From Amycolatopsis sp. FDAARGOS 1241 (lineage in GTDB: Bacteria > Actinomycetota > Actinomycetes > Mycobacteriales > Pseudonocardiaceae): a DNA stretch of 64,000 nt. The stretch's first letter is position 1; every line of letters starts with the position of its first letter. Shown piece by piece: positions 56,894 through 64,000 of this stretch. The notes beneath the pieces are model-generated. The model was given only the letters and a program-made list of their open reading frames with translations. It ran no database searches and had not been told where the DNA came from. Location: assembly GCF_016889705.1 (NCBI RefSeq), contig NZ_CP069526.1, positions 9,390,001 to 9,454,000 of the forward strand. The letters are read 5' to 3'. The translations under genes were made by a program, and so were the position numbers.

Positions 56894-57412
56894 CTAGGCC
56901 CCCTTGGACTGCTGCGGCACGGTGGTGTCGCTCATGTCTGGAAAGTTGTTCTCGATATCGGTGTTGAGCCGTCCGAACAGCTCGTTGAGCGTTTCCCGGT
57001 CCTGTTCGGTCCAGTCACCGAGCACTTCGGCGAGCCAGAGGTTGCGCTGTTTGCGGTTCTCCTCGAAAACCCGCAAACCTTCGGTGGTCGGCGCGAGCAG
57101 GCACGCGCGGCCGTCCTCGGGGTCGGCCTGGCGCTCCACGAGACCGTGCTGGACGAGGGCGCTCGACTGCCTGCTGATCGTGGAGATCTCGGAGTGCAGG
57201 AACTCGGCGAGCTTGCTGGTGCGCTGCGGGCCCTCGTGGATGAGGCAGAAGAGGATCGCGTAGGCGGCCCTCTCGATGCCGTCCGGACCCTGCGCGGCGA
57301 CCTGCGTCTTCGCCTTGGTGATCAAGCGCACGAACCGGACGAGCTCGTGGCCGAGCTGGTCGGCCAGGTCGAGCTCGCCCTTGGGCCTGGTGGCGGAGCT
57401 GTTCGGTGCCAT
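56894..57412 (-). CDS. MarR family regulator (copy 2)
   Basis: 172 aa. Winged helix-turn-helix with RTSKLAEFLHSEISTISRQSSALVQHGLVER (in blocks) and wing ADPEDGRACLLAPTTEGL, the D-x-R-A pattern of MarR. First gene of the marR-MFS-yceI operon, with 7 bp to the exporter gene. An operator-like palindrome lies 46-66 bp upstream of the start. Start ATG at 57412. Expected to repress its own operon and to be released by a substrate of the exporter. Confidence 0.9.
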   Translation of the reverse strand: MAPNSSATRPKGELDLADQLGHELVRFVRLITKAKTQVAAQGPDGIERAAYAILFCLIHEGPQRTSKLAEFLHSEISTISRQSSALVQHGLVERQADPEDGRACLLAPTTEGLRVFEENRKQRNLWLAEVLGDWTEQDRETLNELFGRLNTDIENNFPDMSDTTVPQQSKGA

Positions 57413-57457
57413 TCGGTGGATCTTTCTCGCGGTGAACGAACCGGTTGGTTGGCGGCT

Positions 57458-58083
<626 letters not shown>

Positions 58084-58111
58084 GCCGTTCTGGCGAAATC
58101 GGAATTTTTGT

Positions 58112-58124
58112 TCCGCAGTGCGGA
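58112..58124. promoter_or_regulatory. Palindrome upstream of the FAD oxidase gene
   Basis: TCCGCA-G-TGCGGA is a perfect 6-bp dyad with one central base. It lies just before a TTTACGATG segment that looks like the -10 region and 23 bp before the start codon, a position fit for a repressor. Confidence 0.45.
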
Positions 58125-58146
58125 CATCTGGCTTTACGATGACCCC

Positions 58147-59541
58147 ATGAGCAACGATGCCCTCATCCAGCGACTTCGCGACGAGCTCGGCAAGGAGGCC
58201 GTTCTCACCGACTCCGACGTGACCGGAAGCTACGCGCGTGACATGATGCCGCTCGCGCCCTCGGGAAAGCCGCTGGCAGTGGTGCTGCCCGTCGACACCG
58301 CGGGGGTGCAGGCGGTCGTCAAGGCCTGTGCCGAGGCGCGGGTGCCGGTGGTGCCGCGCGGGGCGGGCAGCGGCCTGTCCGGGGCGGCCAATGCCATCGA
58401 CGGCTGCGTGGTCCTGGTGCTCACCAAGCTCGACGAGATCGTCGAGATCGACCCGGGCAACCGGCTCGCCGTGGTGCAGCCGGGTGTCGTCAACCTCGAA
58501 TTCCGCAACGCCGTGGAGAAGCACGGCCTCTTCTACCCGCCCGACCCGTCGAGCTACGACTGGTGCACGATCGGTGGCAACCTCTCCACCAACGCCGGTG
58601 GCCTCTGCTGCGTGAAGTACGGCGTGACCACCGACTCCGTGCTCGGCCTCCAGGTCGTGCTCGCCGACGGATCGCTGCTCGAGACCGGCCGCCGCACCGT
58701 GAAGGGCGTGGCGGGCTACGACTTGACGAAGCTGTTCATCGGCAGCGAGGGCACGCTCGGCGTGATCACGCAGGCGACGCTGGCGCTGCGGCCGCTGCCG
58801 CAGGCGCCCGCGACGCTCGTCGCCGGCTTCTCCACGACGGAAGCCGCTGGTGAAGCTGTCGCGCGCGTCGTGCGCGAGGGGCTCGTGCCGTCGCTGCTGG
58901 AGATCATGGACGCGGCGTCGATCAAGGCGTCGGAGTCGTACCTGAACACCGATCTCGGTGCGGGCTCCGACTGCCAGGCGCTGCTGCTGGCCCAGTCGGA
59001 CGTCGGCGGCGACGCCGCGCTGCGCGAACTGGCGGTGCTGGAGCAGATCTGCGCCGACTGCGGCGCCGACCTCGTCTACGCCACCGATGACCTCGAAGAG
59101 GGCAAGATGCTGCTGCAGGCCCGCCGCGTGGTCCTGACCGCGCTGGAGACCTACGGCGTCTGGCTAACCGACGACGTCTGCGTGCCGCGCACCCGCATCG
59201 CCGAGCTCATCCGCGGCTGCGAGCAGGTGAGTGAAAAGGTCGGTCTCAAGATCGCCGTGGTCGGCCACGCCGGCGACGGCAACATGCACCCGACGATCGT
59301 CTACGCACCCGATGACGAGGACCAGTTCGCCCGCGCGCAGCAGGCGTTCGACGAGATCCTCGAAGTGGGCCTCGCGCTCGGCGGCACGGTCACCGGCGAG
59401 CACGGCGTCGGCAAGATCAAGCGCGACTGGCTCGCCCGCGAGATCGGCCCGGTCGGCCTGCGCGTGCACCGGCAGCTCAAGCAGGCGCTGGACCCGGACA
59501 ACCTGTTCAACCCGGGCTCGATGTTCTCGATGACCGACTGA
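58147..59541 (+). CDS. FAD-linked oxidase (GlcD / D-2-hydroxyacid dehydrogenase type)
   Basis: 464 aa. FAD_binding_4 domain (about residues 35-210) with RGAGSGLSGAANAIDGCVVL, GGNLSTNAGGLCCVKYGVTT split by the Gly pair, and GVAGYDLTKLFIGSEGTLGV; C-terminal FAD-oxidase domain with GHAGDGNMHP, GTVTGEHGVGKIK and the ending FNPGSMF. Oxidises a D-2-hydroxyacid such as glycolate, D-lactate or D-2-hydroxyglutarate to the keto acid. ATG at 58147; a TACGAT hexamer 7 bp upstream suggests a leaderless mRNA. Start codon region contains the palindrome at 58112-58124. Single gene; no GlcE/F partners. Confidence 0.9.
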   Translation: MSNDALIQRLRDELGKEAVLTDSDVTGSYARDMMPLAPSGKPLAVVLPVDTAGVQAVVKACAEARVPVVPRGAGSGLSGAANAIDGCVVLVLTKLDEIVEIDPGNRLAVVQPGVVNLEFRNAVEKHGLFYPPDPSSYDWCTIGGNLSTNAGGLCCVKYGVTTDSVLGLQVVLADGSLLETGRRTVKGVAGYDLTKLFIGSEGTLGVITQATLALRPLPQAPATLVAGFSTTEAAGEAVARVVREGLVPSLLEIMDAASIKASESYLNTDLGAGSDCQALLLAQSDVGGDAALRELAVLEQICADCGADLVYATDDLEEGKMLLQARRVVLTALETYGVWLTDDVCVPRTRIAELIRGCEQVSEKVGLKIAVVGHAGDGNMHPTIVYAPDDEDQFARAQQAFDEILEVGLALGGTVTGEHGVGKIKRDWLAREIGPVGLRVHRQLKQALDPDNLFNPGSMFSMTD

Positions 59542-59571
59542 GGTCCTGCTGAGGTCCTGCTGAGGTCCTGA
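59539..59571 (+). repeat. Short tandem repeat at the stop codon
   Basis: TGAGGTCCTGC is repeated two full times plus a partial third, immediately after and including the stop codon of the oxidase gene. Simple slippage repeat. Confidence 0.8.
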
Positions 59572-59589
59572 AAAACGTTCCTGGCACGA

Positions 59590-59625
59590 CGAACGGCGCC
59601 GGACCGGTCCGGGCGGCGCCGTTCG
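59590..59625. terminator. Bidirectional hairpin terminator
   Basis: CGAACGGCGCCG (59590-59601) pairs with CGGCGCCGTTCG (59614-59625); the loop contains GGACCGGTCC. It lies between the convergent oxidase and DedA genes. Confidence 0.7.
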
Positions 59626-59640
59626 TTCGTGTCTCGGGAA

Positions 59641-60354
59641 TCAGTCGCGCACGCGCGGGATCCGCTGCGTGACCTCGGGGTCGGTCTCGGGTGCGGTGGC
59701 GGCGTGCGCCTTCTTCTCGCGGCGGCCCTTGAGGTACTCGAACAGGATCGGGAGGACCGACACGAGCACGATCACCACGAAGATGGCGTCGACGTTGTTG
59801 CGGATGAAGCCGATGTTGCCCAGCAGCGCGCCCAGCACGGTGATGCCCGCGGCCCACAGGATCCCGCCCAGGATCGTGTAGGTGAAGTACCGCTTGGGAT
59901 CCATGCGCCCGATGCCGGCGATCCACGTGATGAACGTCCGCACGAACGGCACGAACCGCGCCAGCACCACGGCCTTGGGCCCGTGGTGGTCGAGGAAGGC
60001 GTGCGTCTTGTCGACGTACTCCCTCTTGAAGAACTTCGAATCCGGCCGGTTGAACAGCTTCGGCCCCACGAAGTAGCCGATGTAGTAACCGCAGACGTTG
60101 CCCAGCAGCGCGGCCACCGTGACCAGCACGCACACCACCCACAGCGGCGCGTCGAGCGTGCCGTTGGCGATGAACAGGCCCGCGGTGAACAGCAGCGAGT
60201 CGCCCGGCAGGACCGGGAAGATGCTGCTCTCGATGAAGATGATCAGGCACAGCACCGCGATGACCGGCACGGTCAGGCCGCTCAGCAGCTGCTCCGGGTC
60301 CAGCCAGGACGGCAGGATGGACATGGTCGTCACTGTGCTCTGGGCGAGAATCAC
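59641..60354 (-). CDS. DedA family membrane protein (copy 2)
   Basis: 237 aa DedA protein: FIESSIFPVLPGDSLLFTAG (E-x-x-x-x-x-PG-D), GNVCGYYIGYFVG, FFKREYVDKTHAFLDHHG and ARFVPFVRTFITWIAGIGRM. C-terminal basic tail (GRREKKAHA). Likely a lipid-carrier or phospholipid translocase. GTG at 60354 gives a short leaderless-type start; ATG at 60324 is also possible. It is more DedA-typical than the copy at 52580, and the two share the core motifs but differ in most positions. Confidence 0.9.
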   Translation of the reverse strand: MILAQSTVTTMSILPSWLDPEQLLSGLTVPVIAVLCLIIFIESSIFPVLPGDSLLFTAGLFIANGTLDAPLWVVCVLVTVAALLGNVCGYYIGYFVGPKLFNRPDSKFFKREYVDKTHAFLDHHGPKAVVLARFVPFVRTFITWIAGIGRMDPKRYFTYTILGGILWAAGITVLGALLGNIGFIRNNVDAIFVVIVLVSVLPILFEYLKGRREKKAHAATAPETDPEVTQRIPRVRD

Positions 60355-60445
60355 ACCGAAAACGGTACAGGGGTGACGCTGAGTACCGGCACAGGGAGAA
60401 CAACCGCAGGTCGTGGGGATTTCAGGAGTCCGGAAAACCCCCGGG

Positions 60446-60805
60446 TCAGACCAGCGTGAGCAACCCGATCACCGAACCCGCCGCCAGCCCCAGCAGGAGC
60501 GCCAGCAGCAGCACCCACAACGCCGGCAACGGCGCGGGTGCCGGAGCCGCCTGGCGGACCGTCGGCGGATCGGGCGCGGCGGGCGTGGTGCGCCGCCCGG
60601 CGGCGTCGTCGAGGGCGGCGCGTTCGCGGGCCAGCGAGTCGGCTCCGGCGCCGGAAAGAAGGCCGTAGCGGGGTGGCAGCTCGTCGGTGGTGCCCGTCGA
60701 GTCGCCAGGGGTGGACGCGGGCTGCGAGCTCGTGTGCGGCGCGAACACGGCCTGGGCGCGCAGGGCGTCGGCCAGCAGTCGCTCCGGGTCCTTCGGCTCG
60801 GTCAT
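60446..60805 (-). CDS. Small tail-anchored membrane protein
   Basis: 119 aa, not recognised. One hydrophobic helix lies at the C-terminus (ALWVLLLALLLGLAAGSVIG), the rest is hydrophilic and rich in Pro, Ala and Asp. This is a tail-anchored layout. It sits between the DedA gene and nagA on the same strand, 30 bp after nagA ends. ATG at 60805. No function can be given. Confidence 0.6.
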   Translation of the reverse strand: MTEPKDPERLLADALRAQAVFAPHTSSQPASTPGDSTGTTDELPPRYGLLSGAGADSLARERAALDDAAGRRTTPAAPDPPTVRQAAPAPAPLPALWVLLLALLLGLAAGSVIGLLTLV

Positions 60806-60835
60806 CCCTGTCCGTCTTCCCCCGTGTCGGTGCGG

Positions 60836-62014
60836 TTACGTGCTCAAGGTAGCCCGGCCGACCTCCGCGACCCACTCGCCCCGGCGCAGCACCCGGACCG
60901 GGCGCAGGTCGTCGTCGAGCACGACGAGGTCGGCGGCCAGGCCGGGCCGCAGCGACCCGGTGCGGTCCGCGATGCCCAGCAGCTCGGCGGGGCGCCCGGA
61001 GGTCGCCCGGACGGCGTCGAGGACACCGAGTTTGGCACCCTTCACCAAGTTGCGGAAGGCGTTGTCCATCGTCAACGTGCTGCCGGCCAGCGAACCGTTG
61101 TCGAGGGTGGCGACGCCGTCGTGCACGTCGACCTCCAGGCGGCCCAGCGTGTAGCGGCCGTCGGCGGCGTCGGTGGCCGACATGGCGTCGGTGATCAGCA
61201 CGGTCCGGCCGCGGCCGACGTGTGACGCGGCCAGCCGCACCACGGTCGGGTGCAGGTGCACGAGGTCGACGATCAGCTCGATCGTCACCCGCGGGTCGTC
61301 CAGCAGCACGCCCACGGGCCCGGGCTCGCGGTGGTGCAGCGGGCGCATGCCGTTGAACAGGTGCGTCGCGACCGTCGCGCCCGCGTCGATGGCCGGCGTG
61401 AGCTGCTCGGCGACGCCGTCGGTGTGCCCGACCGCCGCGATCACCCCCGATTCGGCGAGCTGTCGCACGGCCTTCACCCCGCCGTTCAGCTCGGGCGCGA
61501 GCGTGACCATCCGGATCGCGCCGGCGCCCGCGCGCAGCAGCTTCTCGACCGTGCCCGTGTCCGGTTCACGCAGCGTGCCCGGATCGTGTGCGCCGCAGCG
61601 GGCGCGGGAGATGAACGGACCCTCCAGGTGGATGCCGGCCAGCTCGCCGTCCTGCACGAGCTCGCGCAGCGCGGCGATCTGCTCGGTCAGCACGTCGATC
61701 GGGTCCGAGACCAGGCTCGCAAGCGTGGTCGTGGTGCCGTGGCGCCGGTGCGCGCGCACGGCCGTGAGCATCTCGTCCGGGTCCAGCGTGGAGAACGAGC
61801 CGCCGCCCCCGCCGTGGCAGTGGCTGTCGACGAACCCGGGCACCACGAGCGCCCCGCCCACGTCGACGACCTCGGCGTCCGGGCGGCCCGGGGGCGTGCC
61901 CGTGCCCACCGCGGCGATCCGCCCGTCGGACACGGCCAGCCAGCCGTCGTCGAGTACGCGGTCCGGGGCGGCGACGCGGCCGCCCGTGATGACGAAGTCT
62001 CCGGCGTGCTTCAC
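60836..62014 (-). CDS. nagA: N-acetylglucosamine-6-phosphate deacetylase
   Basis: 392 aa amidohydrolase. It converts N-acetylglucosamine-6-phosphate to glucosamine-6-phosphate and acetate. Motifs are HCHGGGG (metal ligand region), HLEGPFIS with the metal-binding Glu, GHTDGVAEQ and THLFNGM with His ligands, ITDAM with the catalytic Asp, and AGSTLTM in the C-terminal barrel. GTG at 62014 is chosen: the next start upstream lies before the promoter. A TATATG -10 element and a DasR-type site lie just upstream. This is the normal nagA of chitin and GlcNAc catabolism; nagB is not in this window. Confidence 0.92.
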   Translation of the reverse strand: MKHAGDFVITGGRVAAPDRVLDDGWLAVSDGRIAAVGTGTPPGRPDAEVVDVGGALVVPGFVDSHCHGGGGGSFSTLDPDEMLTAVRAHRRHGTTTTLASLVSDPIDVLTEQIAALRELVQDGELAGIHLEGPFISRARCGAHDPGTLREPDTGTVEKLLRAGAGAIRMVTLAPELNGGVKAVRQLAESGVIAAVGHTDGVAEQLTPAIDAGATVATHLFNGMRPLHHREPGPVGVLLDDPRVTIELIVDLVHLHPTVVRLAASHVGRGRTVLITDAMSATDAADGRYTLGRLEVDVHDGVATLDNGSLAGSTLTMDNAFRNLVKGAKLGVLDAVRATSGRPAELLGIADRTGSLRPGLAADLVVLDDDLRPVRVLRRGEWVAEVGRATLST

Positions 62015-62030
62015 GCCTCCCAGCATATAT

Positions 62031-62042
62031 TGGTCTGGACCA
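62031..62042. promoter_or_regulatory. DasR-type (dre) operator of nagA
   Basis: TGGTCTGGACCA is a perfect 12-bp palindrome and matches the core of the DasR consensus TGGTCTAGACCA at 11 of 12 positions. It lies 17 bp upstream of the nagA start and next to the -10 region, so DasR would block transcription. Confidence 0.8.
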
Positions 62043-62085
62043 GACATGGCTACGCAACTCAGTGATCGAGGTTGGTCCACCCGGG

Positions 62086-62673
62086 TCACTGCGGTGTCTG
62101 CATCGCCTTCTGCAGGGCCTCCAGTGCCCGGCTGGCGGTTGATTTAACGGTACCCTTCGAGATCCCGGCGGCCTCGGAGATCTCGGCCTCGCTCAGGCCA
62201 CCGTAGTACCGCAGGACCAGCACTTCCCGTTGCCTCGGCGGCAGCTTCGACAAGGCATTCACCACAGCCTGGTGTTCACTCGACAGCATGGCGAGGCTTT
62301 CGGCGGAGCGCGCGTTCACCGCGTGCGGCGGCACGTACTCGCGCGCGGTCTTGCGCCGGCGCAGCACGCTGCGTGATCCGTTGACCACGGCGGTGCGCAG
62401 GTAACCCACGGCGGCGGCCGCGTCGCGCAGGCGGCCCCAGTTGCGGTGCAGACCGGTGAAGGCCTCCTGCACCACGTCCTCCGCGGTCGCCGGCTCGTCG
62501 ACGAGCAGGATCGCGAGCCGCACCAGCCGCATCCGGTGCTGGCGGTAGAGGTCCTCGAGGGTCAGCGGCGTGCTCTGCTGCTGCGCCGGAACTGGTCCGT
62601 CCATGGTCCGCAGGTGCCCGAGCGTCGCTTCGACACTGCGTTCGACCTCGTGCTCCGCGTTGCCCTCCAGCAT
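62086..62673 (-). CDS. ECF sigma factor (SigE-type, sigma-70 region 2 and 4)
   Basis: 195 aa. Region 2: LEDLYRQHRMRLVRLAILLV, ATAEDVVQEAFTGLHRNW and the -10 contact helix. Region 4: LSKLPPRQREVLVLRYYGGL, SEAEISEAAGISKGTVKSTASRAL, the helix-turn-helix for the -35 element. It resembles the SigE/SigM group found in Streptomyces as SigE-like ECF proteins with a short N-terminal extension. No anti-sigma gene is adjacent, which suggests a non-classical ECF. ATG at 62673. Regulated genes are unknown. Confidence 0.88.
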   Translation of the reverse strand: MLEGNAEHEVERSVEATLGHLRTMDGPVPAQQQSTPLTLEDLYRQHRMRLVRLAILLVDEPATAEDVVQEAFTGLHRNWGRLRDAAAAVGYLRTAVVNGSRSVLRRRKTAREYVPPHAVNARSAESLAMLSSEHQAVVNALSKLPPRQREVLVLRYYGGLSEAEISEAAGISKGTVKSTASRALEALQKAMQTPQ

Positions 62674-62850
62674 GTACCCCTGCCTGTTCTCGCCTGTTCT
62701 CGACCCCGGTGGTGCCCTGCGCCGAGCGGTCTCACGCGAGCCCTAGCGTATCGGGTCGGCCTGCTCACGCCACTGCTCGGATGCTGGGACTGCCCGTTGT
62801 TGCCCGGTAGCGTTCGCGGCGTCACCGCAGCACTCACCCGGGAGATCCAC

Positions 62851-63132
62851 ATGGCCTGGTACCTCGTCGAAATCCGTTACGTGCAGGACAAGCTGGCCGA
62901 GGTGCGGCCGCGTCACCGTGAGTGGCTGAGCGGGCACTCCGAAGCGGGCCGCGTGGCCGTCGCGGGCCCGCTCGCCGACAACTCCGGTGGACTGGTCCTG
63001 TGGCAGGCCGCCGACGAAGGGGCGCTCAAGGAGCTCCTCGACGACGACCCCTACCAGCGTGAAGGTGTGGTCGCAGAACGAATCGTGCGCGAGTACCAGC
63101 CGGTGCTCGGCGCCTGGGTGCCGCAGGCCTGA
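62851..63132 (+). CDS. YciI family protein
   Basis: 93 aa ferredoxin-like small protein. AWYLVEIRYVQDKLAEVRPRHREWL, LADNSGGLVLWQA, and DPYQREGVVAERIVREYQP show the YciI pattern, with a His/Asp pair (RPRHREWLSGHS, DDDPYQ). Function in this family is poorly known; some relatives act as dehydrochlorinases or dimerise as accessory domains. ATG at 62851 follows GGGAGATCC. Confidence 0.85.
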   Translation: MAWYLVEIRYVQDKLAEVRPRHREWLSGHSEAGRVAVAGPLADNSGGLVLWQAADEGALKELLDDDPYQREGVVAERIVREYQPVLGAWVPQA

Positions 63133-63542
63133 TCACAGGTCCGCCGAGTGCGGGGCCCGCGCCCGAGGCGGCGAGCCCGTACTCGGTGTCGGGCCGGCCC
63201 CACGCGGCCGTCCGGCAAATGCGAAAGTTCTCCCAGAAACGGCATGGACTCGCGTGAGCGTCCCGTGTAGACGGGCCGCCACCGCCGTGGACCACGGGCA
63301 GGATCGGCGTGTTCCCGATTTCGCCCGCGACGAACGGGTACGAGCCCGCCGCACGGCCGTGGTAGTGCGAGCGGTCACCCGGGTCGCCGCACAGCGAGTA
63401 CTGCCGCACCCGGCTCGAAGGCAGCGCGAGACGTTGATGCTGTGCGGGGCCTGCGGTTCGCGGGTGACCCCGTGCATCGGCAGCGCGGCTCAGTCGAACC
63501 GGACGTCGCGGACGTGCCGGACGATCTGCTCGCGGTCGGTGC
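63133..63542. other. Gene-free stretch with possible decayed coding sequence
   Basis: No intact gene. On the minus strand short conserved-looking pieces occur in different frames, such as SRVRQYSLCGDPGDRSHYHG, GRAAGSYPFVAGEIG and TPILPVVHGGG, that could be a frameshifted exported hydrolase. The family cannot be identified. It lies directly downstream of the frameshifted monooxygenase remnant. Confidence 0.3.
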
Positions 63543-64000
63543 TCAGGACGGGCGGCCGGTGAGCTCGTAGTCGCTGGGCTCGACACGGCGCGTCTGCAGC
63601 CAGTACGTCCACGTGAAAGGCGGGCCAGATCGTGCGGTTCACGCCCCTGGCGTCGAGGTACCAGCTCGTGCAGCCGCCCTGGGTCCACCCGCCCTTGACG
63701 AGCTTGGCCTGGATCTCGCGCTGGAACTCGTCCTGCACGGCCGGGCGCACGTCGAGCGCGGCGGCACCGTGGGACTCGGCGAGCTTGATCGCGTCGACGA
63801 CGTAGCGCGACTGTGCTTCGATCATGAACACCACGGAGTTGTGGCCAGTGCGGTGTTCGGGCCGAGGAGGAAGAACAGGTTCGGGAAGCCGGCCACCGTG
63901 ATGCCCTTGTGCGTCCGGATCCCGTCCGTGGCCCAGGCTTTCGCCAGGCTGCGGCCTTCGACGCCGGTGATGTCCAGGTACTCCAGCGCGTCCGTGACGT
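63543..64000 (-). pseudogene. Frameshifted flavin monooxygenase (Baeyer-Villiger type), C-terminal part
   Basis: Reading leftward from the right edge, the frame gives LEYLDITGVEGRSLAK, then [20 protein letters not shown]. A missing G near 63849 shifts to the frame MIEAQSRYVVDAIKLAESHG and WYLDARGVNRTIWPAF. An extra T near 63613 then shifts to TWTYWLQTRRVEPSDYELTG, ending at the stop at 63543. The pieces are those of a class B flavin monooxygenase C-terminus ([24 protein letters not shown]-type motif, given in parts). Two single-base indels at G and T runs mean either a pseudogene or base errors. The N-terminus lies outside the window. Confidence 0.65.

Overview
The window looks like a chromosomal segment of a high-GC actinomycete of the Pseudonocardiaceae, most likely Amycolatopsis-like. 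Signs are the very GC-rich codon use, many GTG starts and leaderless promoters, HspR/HAIR control of dnaK and clpB, a DasR-type site at nagA, and a gene order that matches, from memory, a Mycobacterium tuberculosis block: etfD (Rv0338c), dnaK-grpE-dnaJ-hspR (Rv0350-0353), flavohaemoglobin (Rv0385), clpB (Rv0384c), an exported or membrane protein (Rv0383c), pyrE (Rv0382c) and a SpoU methyltransferase (Rv0380c). No rRNA, tRNA, insertion sequence, phage gene or credible CRISPR array was seen.

Layout. 1-5.2 kb: the end of a DUF11 surface protein, a sugar porter, a secreted CAP protein, a CDF metal exporter and an orphan DUF742 protein. 5.5-11.4 kb: EtfD, an SMR exporter with its TetR regulator, an acetyltransferase, a PEBP protein and a DUF4097 repeat protein. 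11.5-15.9 kb: the dnaK-grpE-dnaJ-hspR operon behind two HAIR sites. 16-18.8 kb: two intergenic repeat arrays around a dienelactone hydrolase. 18.8-21.4 kb: tandem flavohaemoprotein genes. 21.7-25.8 kb: a MarR/DHA2 exporter pair and a second MFS gene. 25.8-31 kb: clpB with its own HAIR site, a second array of the first repeat family, and the Rv0383c-like gene. 31-32.5 kb: an array of about 122-bp repeats. 33-41.2 kb: an SDR, an ABC/FtsX pair, pyrE, a frameshifted sigma-factor/Asp23-Gls24 cluster, a DUF2784 gene and a SpoU methyltransferase. 41.3-43.6 kb: a nested inverted-repeat element, an Ala/Pro repeat exported protein and a GH76 protein. 43.6-50.8 kb: a LacI-controlled sugar locus (two LacI-like proteins, ABC transporter, PfkB kinase, FrcK-like kinase, SDR). 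51-64 kb: a VOC protein, two DedA proteins, a MarR-MFS-YceI operon, an F420-type oxidoreductase, a GlcD-like oxidase, nagA with a dre site, an ECF sigma factor, a YciI protein and a frameshifted flavin monooxygenase.

How genes work together. HspR, made from the dnaK operon, probably represses both dnaK and clpB through HAIR sites. Two MarR regulators share an operator and each precedes a 14-helix exporter that carries extra CarboxypepD_reg-type beta-sandwich domains. In the second locus a translationally coupled YceI protein carries the same extra domain and has no signal peptide, which suggests an intracellular capture-and-export module for a hydrophobic compound. The sugar locus couples uptake to two kinases and a dehydrogenase under a LacI operator.

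The most unusual material is non-coding: three unrelated tandem or clustered repeat families fill the intergenic spaces between conserved genes, and two of them run into the 3' ends of genes. Positions, repeat periods and motif matches were read by eye; no database search was run.
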